Source: RAM1 sp050247515
GTDB taxonomy: Bacteria; Pseudomonadota; Gammaproteobacteria; Burkholderiales; Burkholderiaceae_C
Length of the DNA stretch: 64,000 bases
Assembly: GCA_050247515.1 (NCBI GenBank)
Contig: JBFWUB010000019.1
Location: 1 to 64,000 of the forward strand
Direction of reading: 5' to 3'
Both the position numbers and the translations under genes were made by a program. Below, piece after piece: positions 26,819 through 34,475 of the stretch (position 1 is its first letter; the number at the start of each line of letters is the position of its first letter). The notes below the pieces were generated by a model. That model made no database searches, had not been told where the DNA came from, and saw only the letters and a list, made by a program, of their open reading frames with translations.

Positions 26819-27202
26819 ATGACCTACATGCTTCTCATTCTTGAGCCCACCGGCCAGCGCCAGGAGCGCACCGAAGCGCAGGGCCGCGAGGCTTACGACC
26901 AGATGCTGAAATTCGGCGACAGCCTGAAGGCGCGCGGCCTGCTCCAGGGCACGCAGTCGCTGGCATCGCACCGCAAAGCCGTGCGCGTGAGCCACGCGGG
27001 CGGCAAGGCCCAGGTGCTGGACGGCCCGTTTGCCGAAGCCAAGGAAATGGTCGGCGGCTTTTTCATTCTGAGCTGCGCCAGCTTTGAGGAGGCGGTGGCC
27101 ATTGCCCGTGAGTGCCCGGCCGCGCAGTGGGCCACGGTGGAAGTGCGGGCCTTCGCCCCCTGTTACGACGACAGCCTGGCGCCTGCGGCGAAGGCCGCCT
27201 GA
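26819..27202 (+). CDS. YCII-related DGPF-domain protein 1
   Basis: A 127-residue protein of the DGPF/YCII family. The diagnostic segment VLDGPFAEAKEMVGGFFIL is at about residues 62-80, preceded by ASHRKAVRVSHAGGKAQ. The family has a ferredoxin-like dimeric fold with a conserved acidic/histidine pocket of unknown reaction. CAGGAAAGA precedes the ATG. Genes of this type are strongly linked to ECF42 sigma factors, and one lies 1.4 kb downstream. The C-terminal AKAA tail is an ordinary extension. Confidence 0.87.
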   Translation: MTYMLLILEPTGQRQERTEAQGREAYDQMLKFGDSLKARGLLQGTQSLASHRKAVRVSHAGGKAQVLDGPFAEAKEMVGGFFILSCASFEEAVAIARECPAAQWATVEVRAFAPCYDDSLAPAAKAA

Positions 27203-27231
27203 ACAGTCGCCCGAAAATTCCGGGCGGGGTT

Positions 27232-27258
27232 TGTCGAGAACCGGGTTTGCCGTTCGTC
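27232..27258 (+). promoter_or_regulatory. Candidate ECF42-type promoter
   Basis: TGTCGA at 27232-27237 is followed after 17 bases by CGTC at 27255-27258. From memory, ECF42 sigma factors use TGTCGA at -35 and CG(A/T)C at -10; this pair fits that pattern and lies about 50 bases before the second DGPF gene. The pairing is by eye. Confidence 0.5.
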
Positions 27259-27306
27259 GTGCAGTCAAGGGCGCCATTCCGGCACCCGCCTGACCAGGAG
27301 CCCGGT

Positions 27307-27690
27307 ATGCGATTCATGATCATCGTCAAGTCCAACCCCGAATTCGAGGCTGAAACCACCCCCCAAAGCCCCGACGAAAAACTCATGGCGGCCATGGCCG
27401 ATTACCACGAGCAGCTGTCCAAGGCCGGCGTGCTGCTGGACGCCAGCGGCCTGCAGCCCAGCCGCAAGGGCTGGCGCATCCACTACGACGGGCCAAAGCG
27501 CACCGTGGTGGACGGCCCCTTTGCCGAGAGCAAGGAGCTGATCGCCGGCTTCACCACCATCCAGGTGCGCAGCCGCGAAGAAGCGCTGGAATGGTCGCGC
27601 CGCTTCCCCAACCCCGTGGGCGAGGATGCGCCCGCCGTGATCGAGGTGCGCCAGCTGTATGAGATGGAACGCCCCCCGATGCGGCCCTGA
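27307..27690 (+). CDS. YCII-related DGPF-domain protein 2
   Basis: A 127-residue paralogue of the preceding DGPF protein, starting MRFMIIVKSNPEFEAE. It carries VVDGPFAESKELIAGFTTI at the family position and RSREEALEWSRRFPNP after it. CCAGGAG is upstream of the ATG. A TGTCGA-N17-CGTC promoter candidate lies in front, so this gene rather than the first DGPF gene may be the sigma-factor-driven one. No catalytic chemistry is established for the family. Confidence 0.88.
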   Translation: MRFMIIVKSNPEFEAETTPQSPDEKLMAAMADYHEQLSKAGVLLDASGLQPSRKGWRIHYDGPKRTVVDGPFAESKELIAGFTTIQVRSREEALEWSRRFPNPVGEDAPAVIEVRQLYEMERPPMRP

Positions 27691-27759
27691 CGGGCCGCTT
27701 CCCCCCACTGGGGGGCGCCACCAGCGGACCGGCGGAGCCGGTTCCGCGGTGGCACTGGA
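27691..27759. repeat. Second copy of GGCGGAGCCGGTTCC-type intergenic repeat
   Basis: Directly after the DGPF2 stop: CGCTTCCCCCCACTGGGGGG hairpin, then ACCGGCGGAGCCGGTTCCGC and GGTGGCACTGG. The order and core are shared with 21651-21742. It separates DGPF2 from the VOC gene. Confidence 0.6.
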
Positions 27760-27796
27760 GTTTCAAGCCAACATCGCATCTTCAATGGAGAATCAC

Positions 27797-28213
27797 ATGA
27801 GCAACCGCCAGATGTTCGTCAACCTGCCCATCAGGAACATGGAACGCAGCCAGGCGTTCTTCAAAAGCCTGGGCTTTTCATTCAACCCCCAGTTCACCAA
27901 CGAGCAGGGCGCCTGCATGGTGGTGAGCGAGGACCACAACTACGTCATGCTGCTGGTCGAGCCGTTTTTCCAGGGCTTTACCAACAAGCCCATTGCTGAC
28001 GCCACCAAGGGCACCGAAGTGCTGATCTGCCTGTCGTGCAGCAGCCGCGATGAGGTGGACGAGCTTGTCAAAAAGGCCTTGGCCGCGGGTGGCACGGCGC
28101 CCATGCCGGCGCAGGACCATGGCTTCATGTACGGCCACGGCTTCACCGACCTGGACGGCCATATGTGGGAGGTGATGTACATGGACCCCGGCGCTGTACC
28201 GCCCCAGGTCTGA
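27797..28213 (+). CDS. VOC-family (glyoxalase/bleomycin-resistance fold) protein
   Basis: A 138-residue protein of the vicinal oxygen chelate superfamily. The first beta-alpha-beta-beta-beta module has MFVNLPIRNMERSQAFFKSL and CMVVSEDHNYVMLLVEPFF. The second ends YGHGFTDLDGHMWEVMYMD, where the His and Glu are the usual metal ligands. GGAG lies before the ATG at 27797; an in-frame ATG at 27785 is possible. VOC proteins are frequent members of DGPF/ECF42 clusters. Its substrate is unknown. Confidence 0.85.
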   Translation: MSNRQMFVNLPIRNMERSQAFFKSLGFSFNPQFTNEQGACMVVSEDHNYVMLLVEPFFQGFTNKPIADATKGTEVLICLSCSSRDEVDELVKKALAAGGTAPMPAQDHGFMYGHGFTDLDGHMWEVMYMDPGAVPPQV

Positions 28214-28229
28214 GAAGGAAACACGCGCA

Positions 28230-29540
28230 GTGCACTCCGCCACCCATGAAGCCATCTCTGCCGTATGGCGCATCGAATCCGCCAGGATCGTGGCCACCGT
28301 CGCGCGCATGGTGCGCGACATCGGCCTGGCCGAAGAGCTGGCGCAGGACGCGCTGGTGGCGGCGCTGGAGCACTGGCCGCGCGATGGCGTGCCCGATAAG
28401 CCGGCGGCCTGGCTGGTCACCACGGCCAAACGCAAGGCCCTGGACCGCTTGAGGCACCTGAAGATGCAGGGCGAAAAGCTCGAGGAACTGGGCCATGACC
28501 TGCAGGCGCAGGAGGCCCTGGTTGTGCCTGACTTTGTGGACGCGCTGGACGCCGCGCGCCAGGACGACATTGGCGACGACCTGTTGCGCCTGATCTTCAC
28601 CGCCTGCCACCCTGTGCTGTCCACCGACGCACGGGTGGCGCTGACGCTGCGCCTGCTGGGCGGGCTGACCACCCACGAAATTGCCCGCGCCTACCTGGTG
28701 CCCGAGCCCACGATTGCCCAGCGCATCGTGCGTGCCAAGCGCACACTGAGCGAGGCCAAGGTGCCCTTTGAGCTGCCGCGCGCCGAGGCACTGGCTGACC
28801 GGCTGGCGTCGGTGCTGGAAGTGGTGTACCTGGTGTTCAACGAGGGCTACACCGCCACCGCGGGTGAGGACTGGATGCGCCCGGCCTTGACGCAGGAAGC
28901 CCTGCGCCTGGGCCGCATGCTGGCCGAGCTGGCCCCCACCGAGCCCGAGGCCCATGGTCTGGCCGCGCTGATGGAGCTGCAGGCCTCGCGCGGTGCCGCC
29001 CGCGTGGACGCCCGGGGCCGGCCCGTGCTGCTGATGGCGCAGGACCGCGCCCGCTGGGACCGCCTCTTGATCCGCCGCGGCCTGGCCGCGCTGCAGCAGG
29101 CCCAGAGCCTGTGCCAGGCGCAGGCCCGGCCCATGGGCCCGTATGCGCTGCAGGCCGCCATTGCCGCCTGCCACGCCAGCGCACCCACGGGCGACGCCAC
29201 CGACTGGGCCCGTATTGCGGCGTTGTACGACGCGCTGGCGCAGACCGCGCCGTCGCCCGTGGTGGAGCTGAACCGCGCCGTGGCCGTGGGCATGGCGTTT
29301 GGCCCGGCGGCGGGGCTGGAGATCATCGACGCGCTGCAGCGCGACAAGGCGCTGCGCAACTACCACTGGCTGCCCAGCGTGCGCGGTGACCTGCTGGCCA
29401 AGTTGGGCCGCCACGACGAGGCGCGGGCCGAATTCATGCGCGCGGCGGAGCTCGCGCACAACGAGCGCGAGCGCGAGCTGCTGATGGAGCGGGCGCAGGG
29501 GCTAGAAGCGCCCTCTCCCTCTGGGAGAGGGTTGGGGTGA
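28230..29540 (+). CDS. ECF sigma factor with C-terminal TPR-like extension (ECF42 type)
   Basis: A 436-residue sigma factor, much longer than ordinary ECF proteins. Region 2 is near residues 10-75 (LAEELAQDALVAALEHW, then DKPAAWLVTTAKRKALDRLR); region 4 is near 130-185 (LRLLGGLTTHEIARAYLVPE, then TIAQRIVRAKRTL). The roughly 240-residue helical extension has ECF42 marks such as VVYLVFNEGYTAT and VVELNRAVAVGMA plus a TPR-like end. The start is GTG at 28230, with AGAAGGA upstream. No anti-sigma gene is adjacent, as expected for ECF42. The last ten residues and the stop codon are supplied by a palindromic repeat (29511-29544), so the natural C-terminus has been replaced or extended. Confidence 0.88.
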   Translation: MHSATHEAISAVWRIESARIVATVARMVRDIGLAEELAQDALVAALEHWPRDGVPDKPAAWLVTTAKRKALDRLRHLKMQGEKLEELGHDLQAQEALVVPDFVDALDAARQDDIGDDLLRLIFTACHPVLSTDARVALTLRLLGGLTTHEIARAYLVPEPTIAQRIVRAKRTLSEAKVPFELPRAEALADRLASVLEVVYLVFNEGYTATAGEDWMRPALTQEALRLGRMLAELAPTEPEAHGLAALMELQASRGAARVDARGRPVLLMAQDRARWDRLLIRRGLAALQQAQSLCQAQARPMGPYALQAAIAACHASAPTGDATDWARIAALYDALAQTAPSPVVELNRAVAVGMAFGPAAGLEIIDALQRDKALRNYHWLPSVRGDLLAKLGRHDEARAEFMRAAELAHNERERELLMERAQGLEAPSPSGRGLG

Positions 29541-29544
29541 GGGC
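29511..29544. repeat. GC-rich palindromic repeat forming the sigma factor C-terminus
   Basis: CCCTCTCCCTCTGGGAGAGG followed by GTTGGGGTGAGGGC. The TGA at 29538-29540 inside it ends the ECF gene. The same element, differing at a few bases, lies in frame at 35540-35573, and an inverted relative is at 32241-32280. Confidence 0.75.
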
Positions 29545-29568
29545 ACCGGTACGCCGCAGCATTGGCCC

Positions 29569-29678
29569 CGCAGGTTGGCGCTGACGGTGCCCGACTCCGC
29601 GAATGTCCTCCGGCCTGTGCTTCGCACAGTCCTCCCCCTTAATTTCGCTGCGCCGGGCACCATCACCACCAACCTGCA
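29569..29678. repeat. Small inverted-repeat element between sigma and TetR genes
   Basis: The 245-base gap before the next TetR gene holds the tail of the preceding repeat and this element. Arms of about 25 bases at 29569-29593 and 29654-29678 are inverted copies with about five mismatches (GCAGGTTGG and GGTGCCCG shared). The interior contains CTGTGCTTCGCACAG, a small palindrome. Confidence 0.45.
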
Positions 29679-29785
29679 GCACCCAGGCGAGCGGCACTCT
29701 TTCAACGCAGTATGGCCACTTGCAGCTTTAATTTCACCAAGCATCCGCTTGCTAAAAATACCGGGTTTTGCTATGGTCCGTGGCC

Positions 29786-30445
29786 ATGGACATGCCCGTT
29801 GCCGCCACCGAACCCGCGCCCAAGCGCCCGCGTGGCCGCCCGCGCAAGACGGTGGAGGACCGCGACGACGGCAACCGGCGGCAGGCGCTGGTGGCGGGTG
29901 CTGCCAGGCTGTTCCGCCGCAAGGGCTTTGACGCCACCAGTACGCGCGACATTGCCGCTGCCGTGGGCATGCAAAGCGGCTCGCCGTTCTATCATTTCAA
30001 GAGCAAGGGCGCGCTGCTGTATGCGGTGATGGAAGAGGGCATGCGCTCGGCCATTGCGCGCCAGGCGCAGTCGCTACAAAAAAGTGAGCAAGCTGCGGCT
30101 GATCCGCGCGCGCTGCTGGCGGTGCTGATCCGCAACCACTTTGACATCCTGCTCGGCCCGGGCAGTGACTTCATCCCCGTCATGCTGTATGAGTCGCGCG
30201 CCATCACCGCGCGCCAGCGCGCCATGCTGGCCACGCTGCAGGGTGAATATGAAGCCACCTGGGTGCCGGTGCTGAAGGCCCTGTACCGCAGCGGGCAACT
30301 GCGCGCCGACGTCAAGCTGGCCCGCCTGCTGATCTTCGGCGCGCTGAACTGGTCGGCCCAGTGGTACGACCGCAAGAAGGGCGCCAGCCTGGACGACCTG
30401 ACCCGCGCCGCCATGGCGCTCTTCATTCACGACGCCACACCATGA
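29786..30445 (+). CDS. TetR/AcrR-family regulator of the carboxylase operon
   Basis: A 219-residue regulator. A basic Pro/Arg stretch (PKRPRGRPRKTVEDRDD) precedes the helix-turn-helix: ALVAGAARLFRRKGFDATST, RDIAAAVGMQSGSPFYHF and KSKGALLYAVME. The ligand domain is typical in length. TTGCTA (29749-29754), 17 bases, then TATGGT (29772-29777) would be a good sigma-70 promoter, putting transcription start very near the ATG at 29786, so the message may be nearly leaderless. It overlaps the following SDR by four bases. Its position parallels AtuR, the TetR regulator of acyclic terpene genes. Confidence 0.85.
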   Translation: MDMPVAATEPAPKRPRGRPRKTVEDRDDGNRRQALVAGAARLFRRKGFDATSTRDIAAAVGMQSGSPFYHFKSKGALLYAVMEEGMRSAIARQAQSLQKSEQAAADPRALLAVLIRNHFDILLGPGSDFIPVMLYESRAITARQRAMLATLQGEYEATWVPVLKALYRSGQLRADVKLARLLIFGALNWSAQWYDRKKGASLDDLTRAAMALFIHDATP

Positions 30446-31362
30446 GCTACCAATCCGTCTTCAAGCCCGGCCTGCTGGCCGGAAAAGTCATGGTCGTCAC
30501 CGGCGGCGGCTCGGGCATTGGCCGCTGCACCGCGCATGAGCTGGCTGCCCTGGGCGCACATGTGGTGCTGATCGGGCGCAACCTGGCCAAGCTGCAGGAC
30601 GTGGCGGGCGAGATTGCTGTAGACGGCGTTATCGGAACGAACACGGAGCGTTCGGGCCACGTGGGCCACGTGAGCTTTCACGCCTGCGACATCCGCAACG
30701 AAGAGGCCGTCAAGACCACGGTGGCGGCCATCGTCATCGCGCATGGCCGCATCGACGGTCTGGTGAACAACGCGGGCGGACAGTACATCACGCCGCTGGA
30801 AAACATCAGCGCCAAGGGCTGGGACGCCGTGGTGGCCACCAACCTGACCGGCGGATTTTTGATGGCGCGCGAGTGCTACCTGCAGTCCATGCAGGCCCAT
30901 GGCGGCAGCATCGTCAACATCGTGGCCGACATCTGGGGCTCCATGCCCGGCATGGGCCACAGCGGCGCGGCGCGCGCAGGCATGGTCAGCTTCACGGAAA
31001 CAGCAGCGCTCGAATGGGCGAAAAGCGGCGTGCGCGTGAACGCGGTGGCGCCTGGCTACATCGCGTCCAGCGGCATGGACCATTACCCGCCCGAGGCCAG
31101 CCCCATGCTGCGCGAGATGCGCGAGACCGTGCCGCTGGGCCGCTTCGGCAACGAGGCCGAAACATCGGCGGCCATTGTCTTTCTGCTGAGCCCGGCGGCC
31201 AGCTTCATCAGCGGCACGGTGATGCGTGTGGACGGCGCGCGGCCGCAGGTGCGCATGGGCTGGGGGCAGGTGGCGGCACCAGAGGATGTGCAGCAGCGTG
31301 ATGCGGTGAAACCGTTTGACGGGTTTCACCGCTACCAGACGCCGAAGGTGTTCCAGAAATGA
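30442..31362 (+). CDS. SDR lacking canonical Tyr-x-x-x-Lys, dienoyl-CoA-reductase-like
   Basis: A 306-residue short-chain dehydrogenase: VTGGGSGIGRCTAHELA, VNNAGGQYITPLENISAKGW and SIVNIVADIWGSMPGMGH. Where most SDRs have Y-x-x-x-K this one reads S-G-A-A-R followed by AGM, so Tyr and Lys are replaced. Loss of the tyrosine is normal for 2,4-dienoyl-CoA reductases, and the long C-terminal tail (RPQVRMGWGQVAAPEDVQQR) resembles SDRs in terpene and branched-acyl operons (AtuG/AtuB type). It overlaps both the TetR gene and the carboxylase gene by four bases. Role as an enoyl/dienoyl-CoA reductase is inferred. Confidence 0.82.
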   Translation: MSYQSVFKPGLLAGKVMVVTGGGSGIGRCTAHELAALGAHVVLIGRNLAKLQDVAGEIAVDGVIGTNTERSGHVGHVSFHACDIRNEEAVKTTVAAIVIAHGRIDGLVNNAGGQYITPLENISAKGWDAVVATNLTGGFLMARECYLQSMQAHGGSIVNIVADIWGSMPGMGHSGAARAGMVSFTETAALEWAKSGVRVNAVAPGYIASSGMDHYPPEASPMLREMRETVPLGRFGNEAETSAAIVFLLSPAASFISGTVMRVDGARPQVRMGWGQVAAPEDVQQRDAVKPFDGFHRYQTPKVFQK

Positions 31363-33062
31363 CGGTTTTTTCTTCATCGTGGAATGCGGCGGGCGCCGTG
31401 GCGCAGCAGCGGCGCGACGCCATGCTGGCGCGCATTGCGCAGCTGCGCGCGCTTGAAGACCGCGCTGCGCAGGCGTCGGCCAGATCCAAGCCCGTGTTCG
31501 ACAAGCGCGGCCAGTTGCTGCCGCGCGAGCGTGTGGCGCTGGTGCTGGACGCGGGCGCGCCCTATGTGCCGCTGTGTTCGCTGGCGGGGTTCATGCAGGA
31601 CACCAAGGACCCGGCAGCGAGCGACGCCGGGCCGCCCCAAGGCGCGAGGGCCCCCTCGGGGGGCAGCGAACCACACGAAGTGGGGAGCGTGGGGGCAACA
31701 TCCATTCCGGGCGGCGGCATTGTGGCGGGCATGGGCTTTATCAGCGGCGTGCGCTGCATGGTGGTGGCCAGTGACTCGGGTATTGAGGCCGGTGCCATCC
31801 AGCCCATGGGCCTGGAAAAAATCCTGCGCGTGCAGGACATCGCGCTGCAGAACAAGCTGCCCTTTGTGCACCTGGTGGAAAGTGCCGGCGCCAACCTCAT
31901 GAAGTACCGGGTAGAGGGCTTTGTGCACGGCGGCAGCCTGTTTCGCAACCTGGCGCGGCTGTCGGCGGCGGGCATCCCGGTGATCACCGTGCAGCACGGC
32001 TCGGGCACGGCGGGTGGCGCCTACATGCCGGGCCTGAGCGACGTGGTGATCATGGTGCGCGGGCGTTCGCGCGCCTTCCTGGCCGGGCCGCCGCTGTTGA
32101 TGGCGGCCACGGGTGAGGTGGCGACGGAAGAAGAACTGGGCGGCGCCGAGATGCACACCTCCACCTCGGGGCTGGGTGAGTACCTGGCGGAGGATGACCG
32201 TCAGGCCTTGGGGATTGCGCGTGAGGTCGTGGGGCGCTGTGCCCCCACCCCAGCCCTCCCCCAGCGGGGGAGGGGGCCGGACAGTCTGCCGCGCTACCCC
32301 CGGGACGATTTGCTCACCCTCATGCCCGCCCACCACCGCGAGCCGGTGGACATGCGCGAGGTGATCGCGCGTCTGGTGGACGATTCAGACCTGCTGGAAT
32401 TCAAGCCGCTGTACGGCGCGGCCACGGTGTGCGCACAAGCGAGCATCGAAGGCCACGCGGTGGGCTTCATCACCAACAACGGCCCCATCGACGTGGCCGG
32501 CGCCAACAAGGCCACGCACTTCATCCAGTGGATGTGCCAGCTTGGCCACCCCATCATCTACCTGCAGAACACCACAGGCTACATGGTGGGCAAGGACAGC
32601 GAGCAGGGCGGCATGATCAAGCACGGCAGCAAGATGATCCAGGCCGTGACGAACGCCACCGTGCCGCAGATCACCATCCAGTGCGGCGCCAGCTTTGGCG
32701 CGGGCAACTACGGCATGTGCGGGCGCGGCTATGCGCCGCGCTTTTTGTTCAGCTGGCCCAGCGCCAGAACGGCCGTCATGGGCGGCGAGCAGGCCGCCCG
32801 CACCATGCAGATCGTGACCGACGCCGCGCTCGCGCGCAAAGGCATCACGCCTGACCCTGCGGCATCGCAGGCGCAGTTCGACAAGATCGTCGGCGTGTTC
32901 GAGTCGCAGGCCGATGCGTTCTACACCAGCGGCCTGGTGCTGGACGACGGCGTGATCGACCCGCGCGACACACGCGCGGTGCTGGCGTTTTGCCTGGACA
33001 CCTGTGCCGAGGCGGATGCGCGCCAACTGCACCCGATGCAGTTTGGCGTTGGAAGAATGTAG
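31359..33062 (+). CDS. Acyl-CoA carboxylase beta (carboxyltransferase) subunit with two repeat-derived inserts
   Basis: A 567-residue carboxyltransferase of the methylcrotonyl/geranyl-CoA carboxylase type, which moves CO2 from biotin to the acyl-CoA. Core signatures are SIPGGGIVAGMGFISG, MKYRVEGFVHGGSLFRNLAR, GSGTAGGAYMPGLSD, YLQNTTGYMVGKDSEQGGMI and CGASFGAGNYGMCGRG. Two stretches do not belong to the family: residues about 88-112 (DAGPPQGARAPSGG and following) and about 295-307 (APTPALPQRGRGP). Both are translated GC-rich genomic repeats that kept the frame. The partner alpha subunit is two genes on. Whether the inserts are tolerated loops is open. Confidence 0.9.
   Translation: MTVFSSSWNAAGAVAQQRRDAMLARIAQLRALEDRAAQASARSKPVFDKRGQLLPRERVALVLDAGAPYVPLCSLAGFMQDTKDPAASDAGPPQGARAPSGGSEPHEVGSVGATSIPGGGIVAGMGFISGVRCMVVASDSGIEAGAIQPMGLEKILRVQDIALQNKLPFVHLVESAGANLMKYRVEGFVHGGSLFRNLARLSAAGIPVITVQHGSGTAGGAYMPGLSDVVIMVRGRSRAFLAGPPLLMAATGEVATEEELGGAEMHTSTSGLGEYLAEDDRQALGIAREVVGRCAPTPALPQRGRGPDSLPRYPRDDLLTLMPAHHREPVDMREVIARLVDDSDLLEFKPLYGAATVCAQASIEGHAVGFITNNGPIDVAGANKATHFIQWMCQLGHPIIYLQNTTGYMVGKDSEQGGMIKHGSKMIQAVTNATVPQITIQCGASFGAGNYGMCGRGYAPRFLFSWPSARTAVMGGEQAARTMQIVTDAALARKGITPDPAASQAQFDKIVGVFESQADAFYTSGLVLDDGVIDPRDTRAVLAFCLDTCAEADARQLHPMQFGVGRM
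31622..31695. repeat. In-frame repeat insert 1 in carboxylase beta gene
   Basis: The stretch contains GCCGGGCCGCCCCAAGGCGC, a CCCCCTCGGGGGG hairpin, then CAGCGAACCACACGAAGTGG and a GGAGCGTGGGGG tail. It reads like a mobile intergenic repeat of Comamonadaceae type rather than family sequence. It interrupts the normal link between the DTKDP segment and SIPGGG, adding about 25 codons without a stop. Confidence 0.65.
32241..32280. repeat. In-frame repeat insert 2 in carboxylase beta gene
   Basis: Core CCCTCCCCCAGCGGGGGAGG preceded by CCCCCACCCCAG. Its reverse complement follows the same plan as the elements at 29511-29544 and 35540-35573 (hairpin, then GGGGTG and GGGC). It adds about 13 codons between the REVVGR and SLPRYPRDD segments. 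Confidence 0.7.
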
Positions 33063-33072
33063 GAGACAAAGC

Positions 33073-34248
33073 ATGCAGTACACCCACGAACACCTGGAAA
33101 TCCAGAAGACCCTCAAGCGCTTCATCGACGAGCACATCAACCCGCATGTGGATGAATGGGAGGCGGCCGAGATCTTCCCCGCGCACGAAGTGTTCAAGGG
33201 CCTGGGCAAGCTCGGCCTGCTGGGCCTGTGCAAGCCCGAGGCCTACGGCGGCATGGGGCTGGACTATTCGTACTCCATGCTCATGGCCGAAACGCTGGGC
33301 TACATTGACTGCGGCGGCGTGCCCATGGCCATTGGCGTGCAGACCGACATGGCCACGCCTGCGCTGGCGCGCTTTGGCAGCGATGAACTCAGGCGTGAAT
33401 TCCTCGCGCCGTCGATTGCCGGCGACCTGGTGGGCTGCATCGGCGTGAGCGAGCCCGCCGCCGGCAGCGACGTGGCCGGCATCAGGAGCCACGCCCGCAA
33501 GGATGGCGACGACTACGTGATCACCGGCCAGAAGATGTGGATCACCAACAGCCTGCAGGCCGACTGGATGTGCATGCTGGTCAACACGGGTGAAGGCCCC
33601 CAGCACAAGAACAAGAGCCTGGTGATGGTGCCCATGCGCGAGAACGGCAAGCTGCGCAAGGGCATTGAAGTCGCCAAGAAGATCAAGAAGATCGGCATGA
33701 ACAGCAGCGACACCGGGCTGATTTATTTTGACGAGGTGCGCGTGCCCCAGCGCAACCGCATCGGCGCCGAAGGCCAGGGCTTCATCTACCAGATGCAGCA
33801 GTTCCAGGAAGAGCGGCTGTGGGCGGCGGCCAGCTGCCTGGTGTCGCTGGAGCGCTGCCTGGGCTGGACGATTGAATGGGCGCAGGAACGCAAGCTGTTT
33901 GGCGGCGTGCTGGCCGACCAGCAGTACGTGCAGTTCAAGCTGGCCGAGATGAAGACCGAGCTGGAAAGCCTGCGCGCGCTGACCTACCGCGCCTGCGAGC
34001 TGTATGTGGGCGGGCAGGACGTGCTGGAGCTGGCCAGCATGGCCAAGCTCAAGGCCGGGCGGCTGAACCGCATCATCCCCGACGGCTGCCTGCAGTTCTG
34101 GGGCGGCATGGGCTTTACCTGGGAGAACAAGGTCTCGCGCATGTACCGGGATGGGCGGCTGGGGTCGATTGGCGGGGGGGCTGATGAGGTGATGCTGGGG
34201 ATTCTTGCCAAGATCATGGGGATTGCGAAGCGGCCTTCTGCTGGTTGA
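33073..34248 (+). CDS. Acyl-CoA dehydrogenase, citronellyl-CoA-dehydrogenase (AtuD)-like
   Basis: A 391-residue acyl-CoA dehydrogenase. Marks: GLDYSYSMLMAETLGYIDCG, IGVQTDMATPALARFGSDEL, GCIGVSEPAAGSDVAG and ITGQKMWITNS. The usual Y-E-G-T position reads IGGGADEVM, so the catalytic base is probably Glu247 in the FQEERLW helix, as in isovaleryl-CoA and long-chain dehydrogenases. The IGVQTDM and PALARFGSDELR segments recall AtuD from acyclic terpene degradation. AGGAGA lies before the ATG. It sits between the two carboxylase subunit genes, fitting a beta-methyl or terpenoid acyl-CoA route. Confidence 0.87.
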   Translation: MQYTHEHLEIQKTLKRFIDEHINPHVDEWEAAEIFPAHEVFKGLGKLGLLGLCKPEAYGGMGLDYSYSMLMAETLGYIDCGGVPMAIGVQTDMATPALARFGSDELRREFLAPSIAGDLVGCIGVSEPAAGSDVAGIRSHARKDGDDYVITGQKMWITNSLQADWMCMLVNTGEGPQHKNKSLVMVPMRENGKLRKGIEVAKKIKKIGMNSSDTGLIYFDEVRVPQRNRIGAEGQGFIYQMQQFQEERLWAAASCLVSLERCLGWTIEWAQERKLFGGVLADQQYVQFKLAEMKTELESLRALTYRACELYVGGQDVLELASMAKLKAGRLNRIIPDGCLQFWGGMGFTWENKVSRMYRDGRLGSIGGGADEVMLGILAKIMGIAKRPSAG

Positions 34249-34273
34249 TTTTTGTATATGCCTGCTTTTTTTG

Positions 34274-34432
34274 TTTTCCCCCCCTATCCCCCCCCGCCCC
34301 CTTCCCACCCCCGCCGGGGTGGGAAGGGGGAGCCTGGATTCTGGTGTCGTTCTCCGGCGACGGAGAAACAGGGCACCGTCGCCACCACCTGTGCAAACCA
34401 CGGCCCTGGCGCCACAGTTGGGGCCGCCGGCC
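34274..34432. repeat. Single copy of the GC-hairpin repeat of the 3-kb element
   Basis: The 227-base gap before the alpha subunit is filled by a CCCACCCCCGCCGGGGTGGG hairpin, GGAGCCTGGATT, TCTCCGGCGA and GAGAAACAGGG, then 44 bases later GTTGGGGCCGCCGGCC. The 3-kb right arm shows the same parts in inverse orientation with 43-44 bases between. It displaces the expected close coupling of the carboxylase genes. Confidence 0.6.
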
Positions 34433-34475
34433 AGACCGGGGCGCGCGTCGCGGTTTGCCGGTGGCATACCTTCAA

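Noticed and set aside
29749..29777. Separate promoter feature for the second TetR gene
   Set aside because: TTGCTA-N17-TATGGT fits in spacing but is weak in sequence, so it is only mentioned with the gene.
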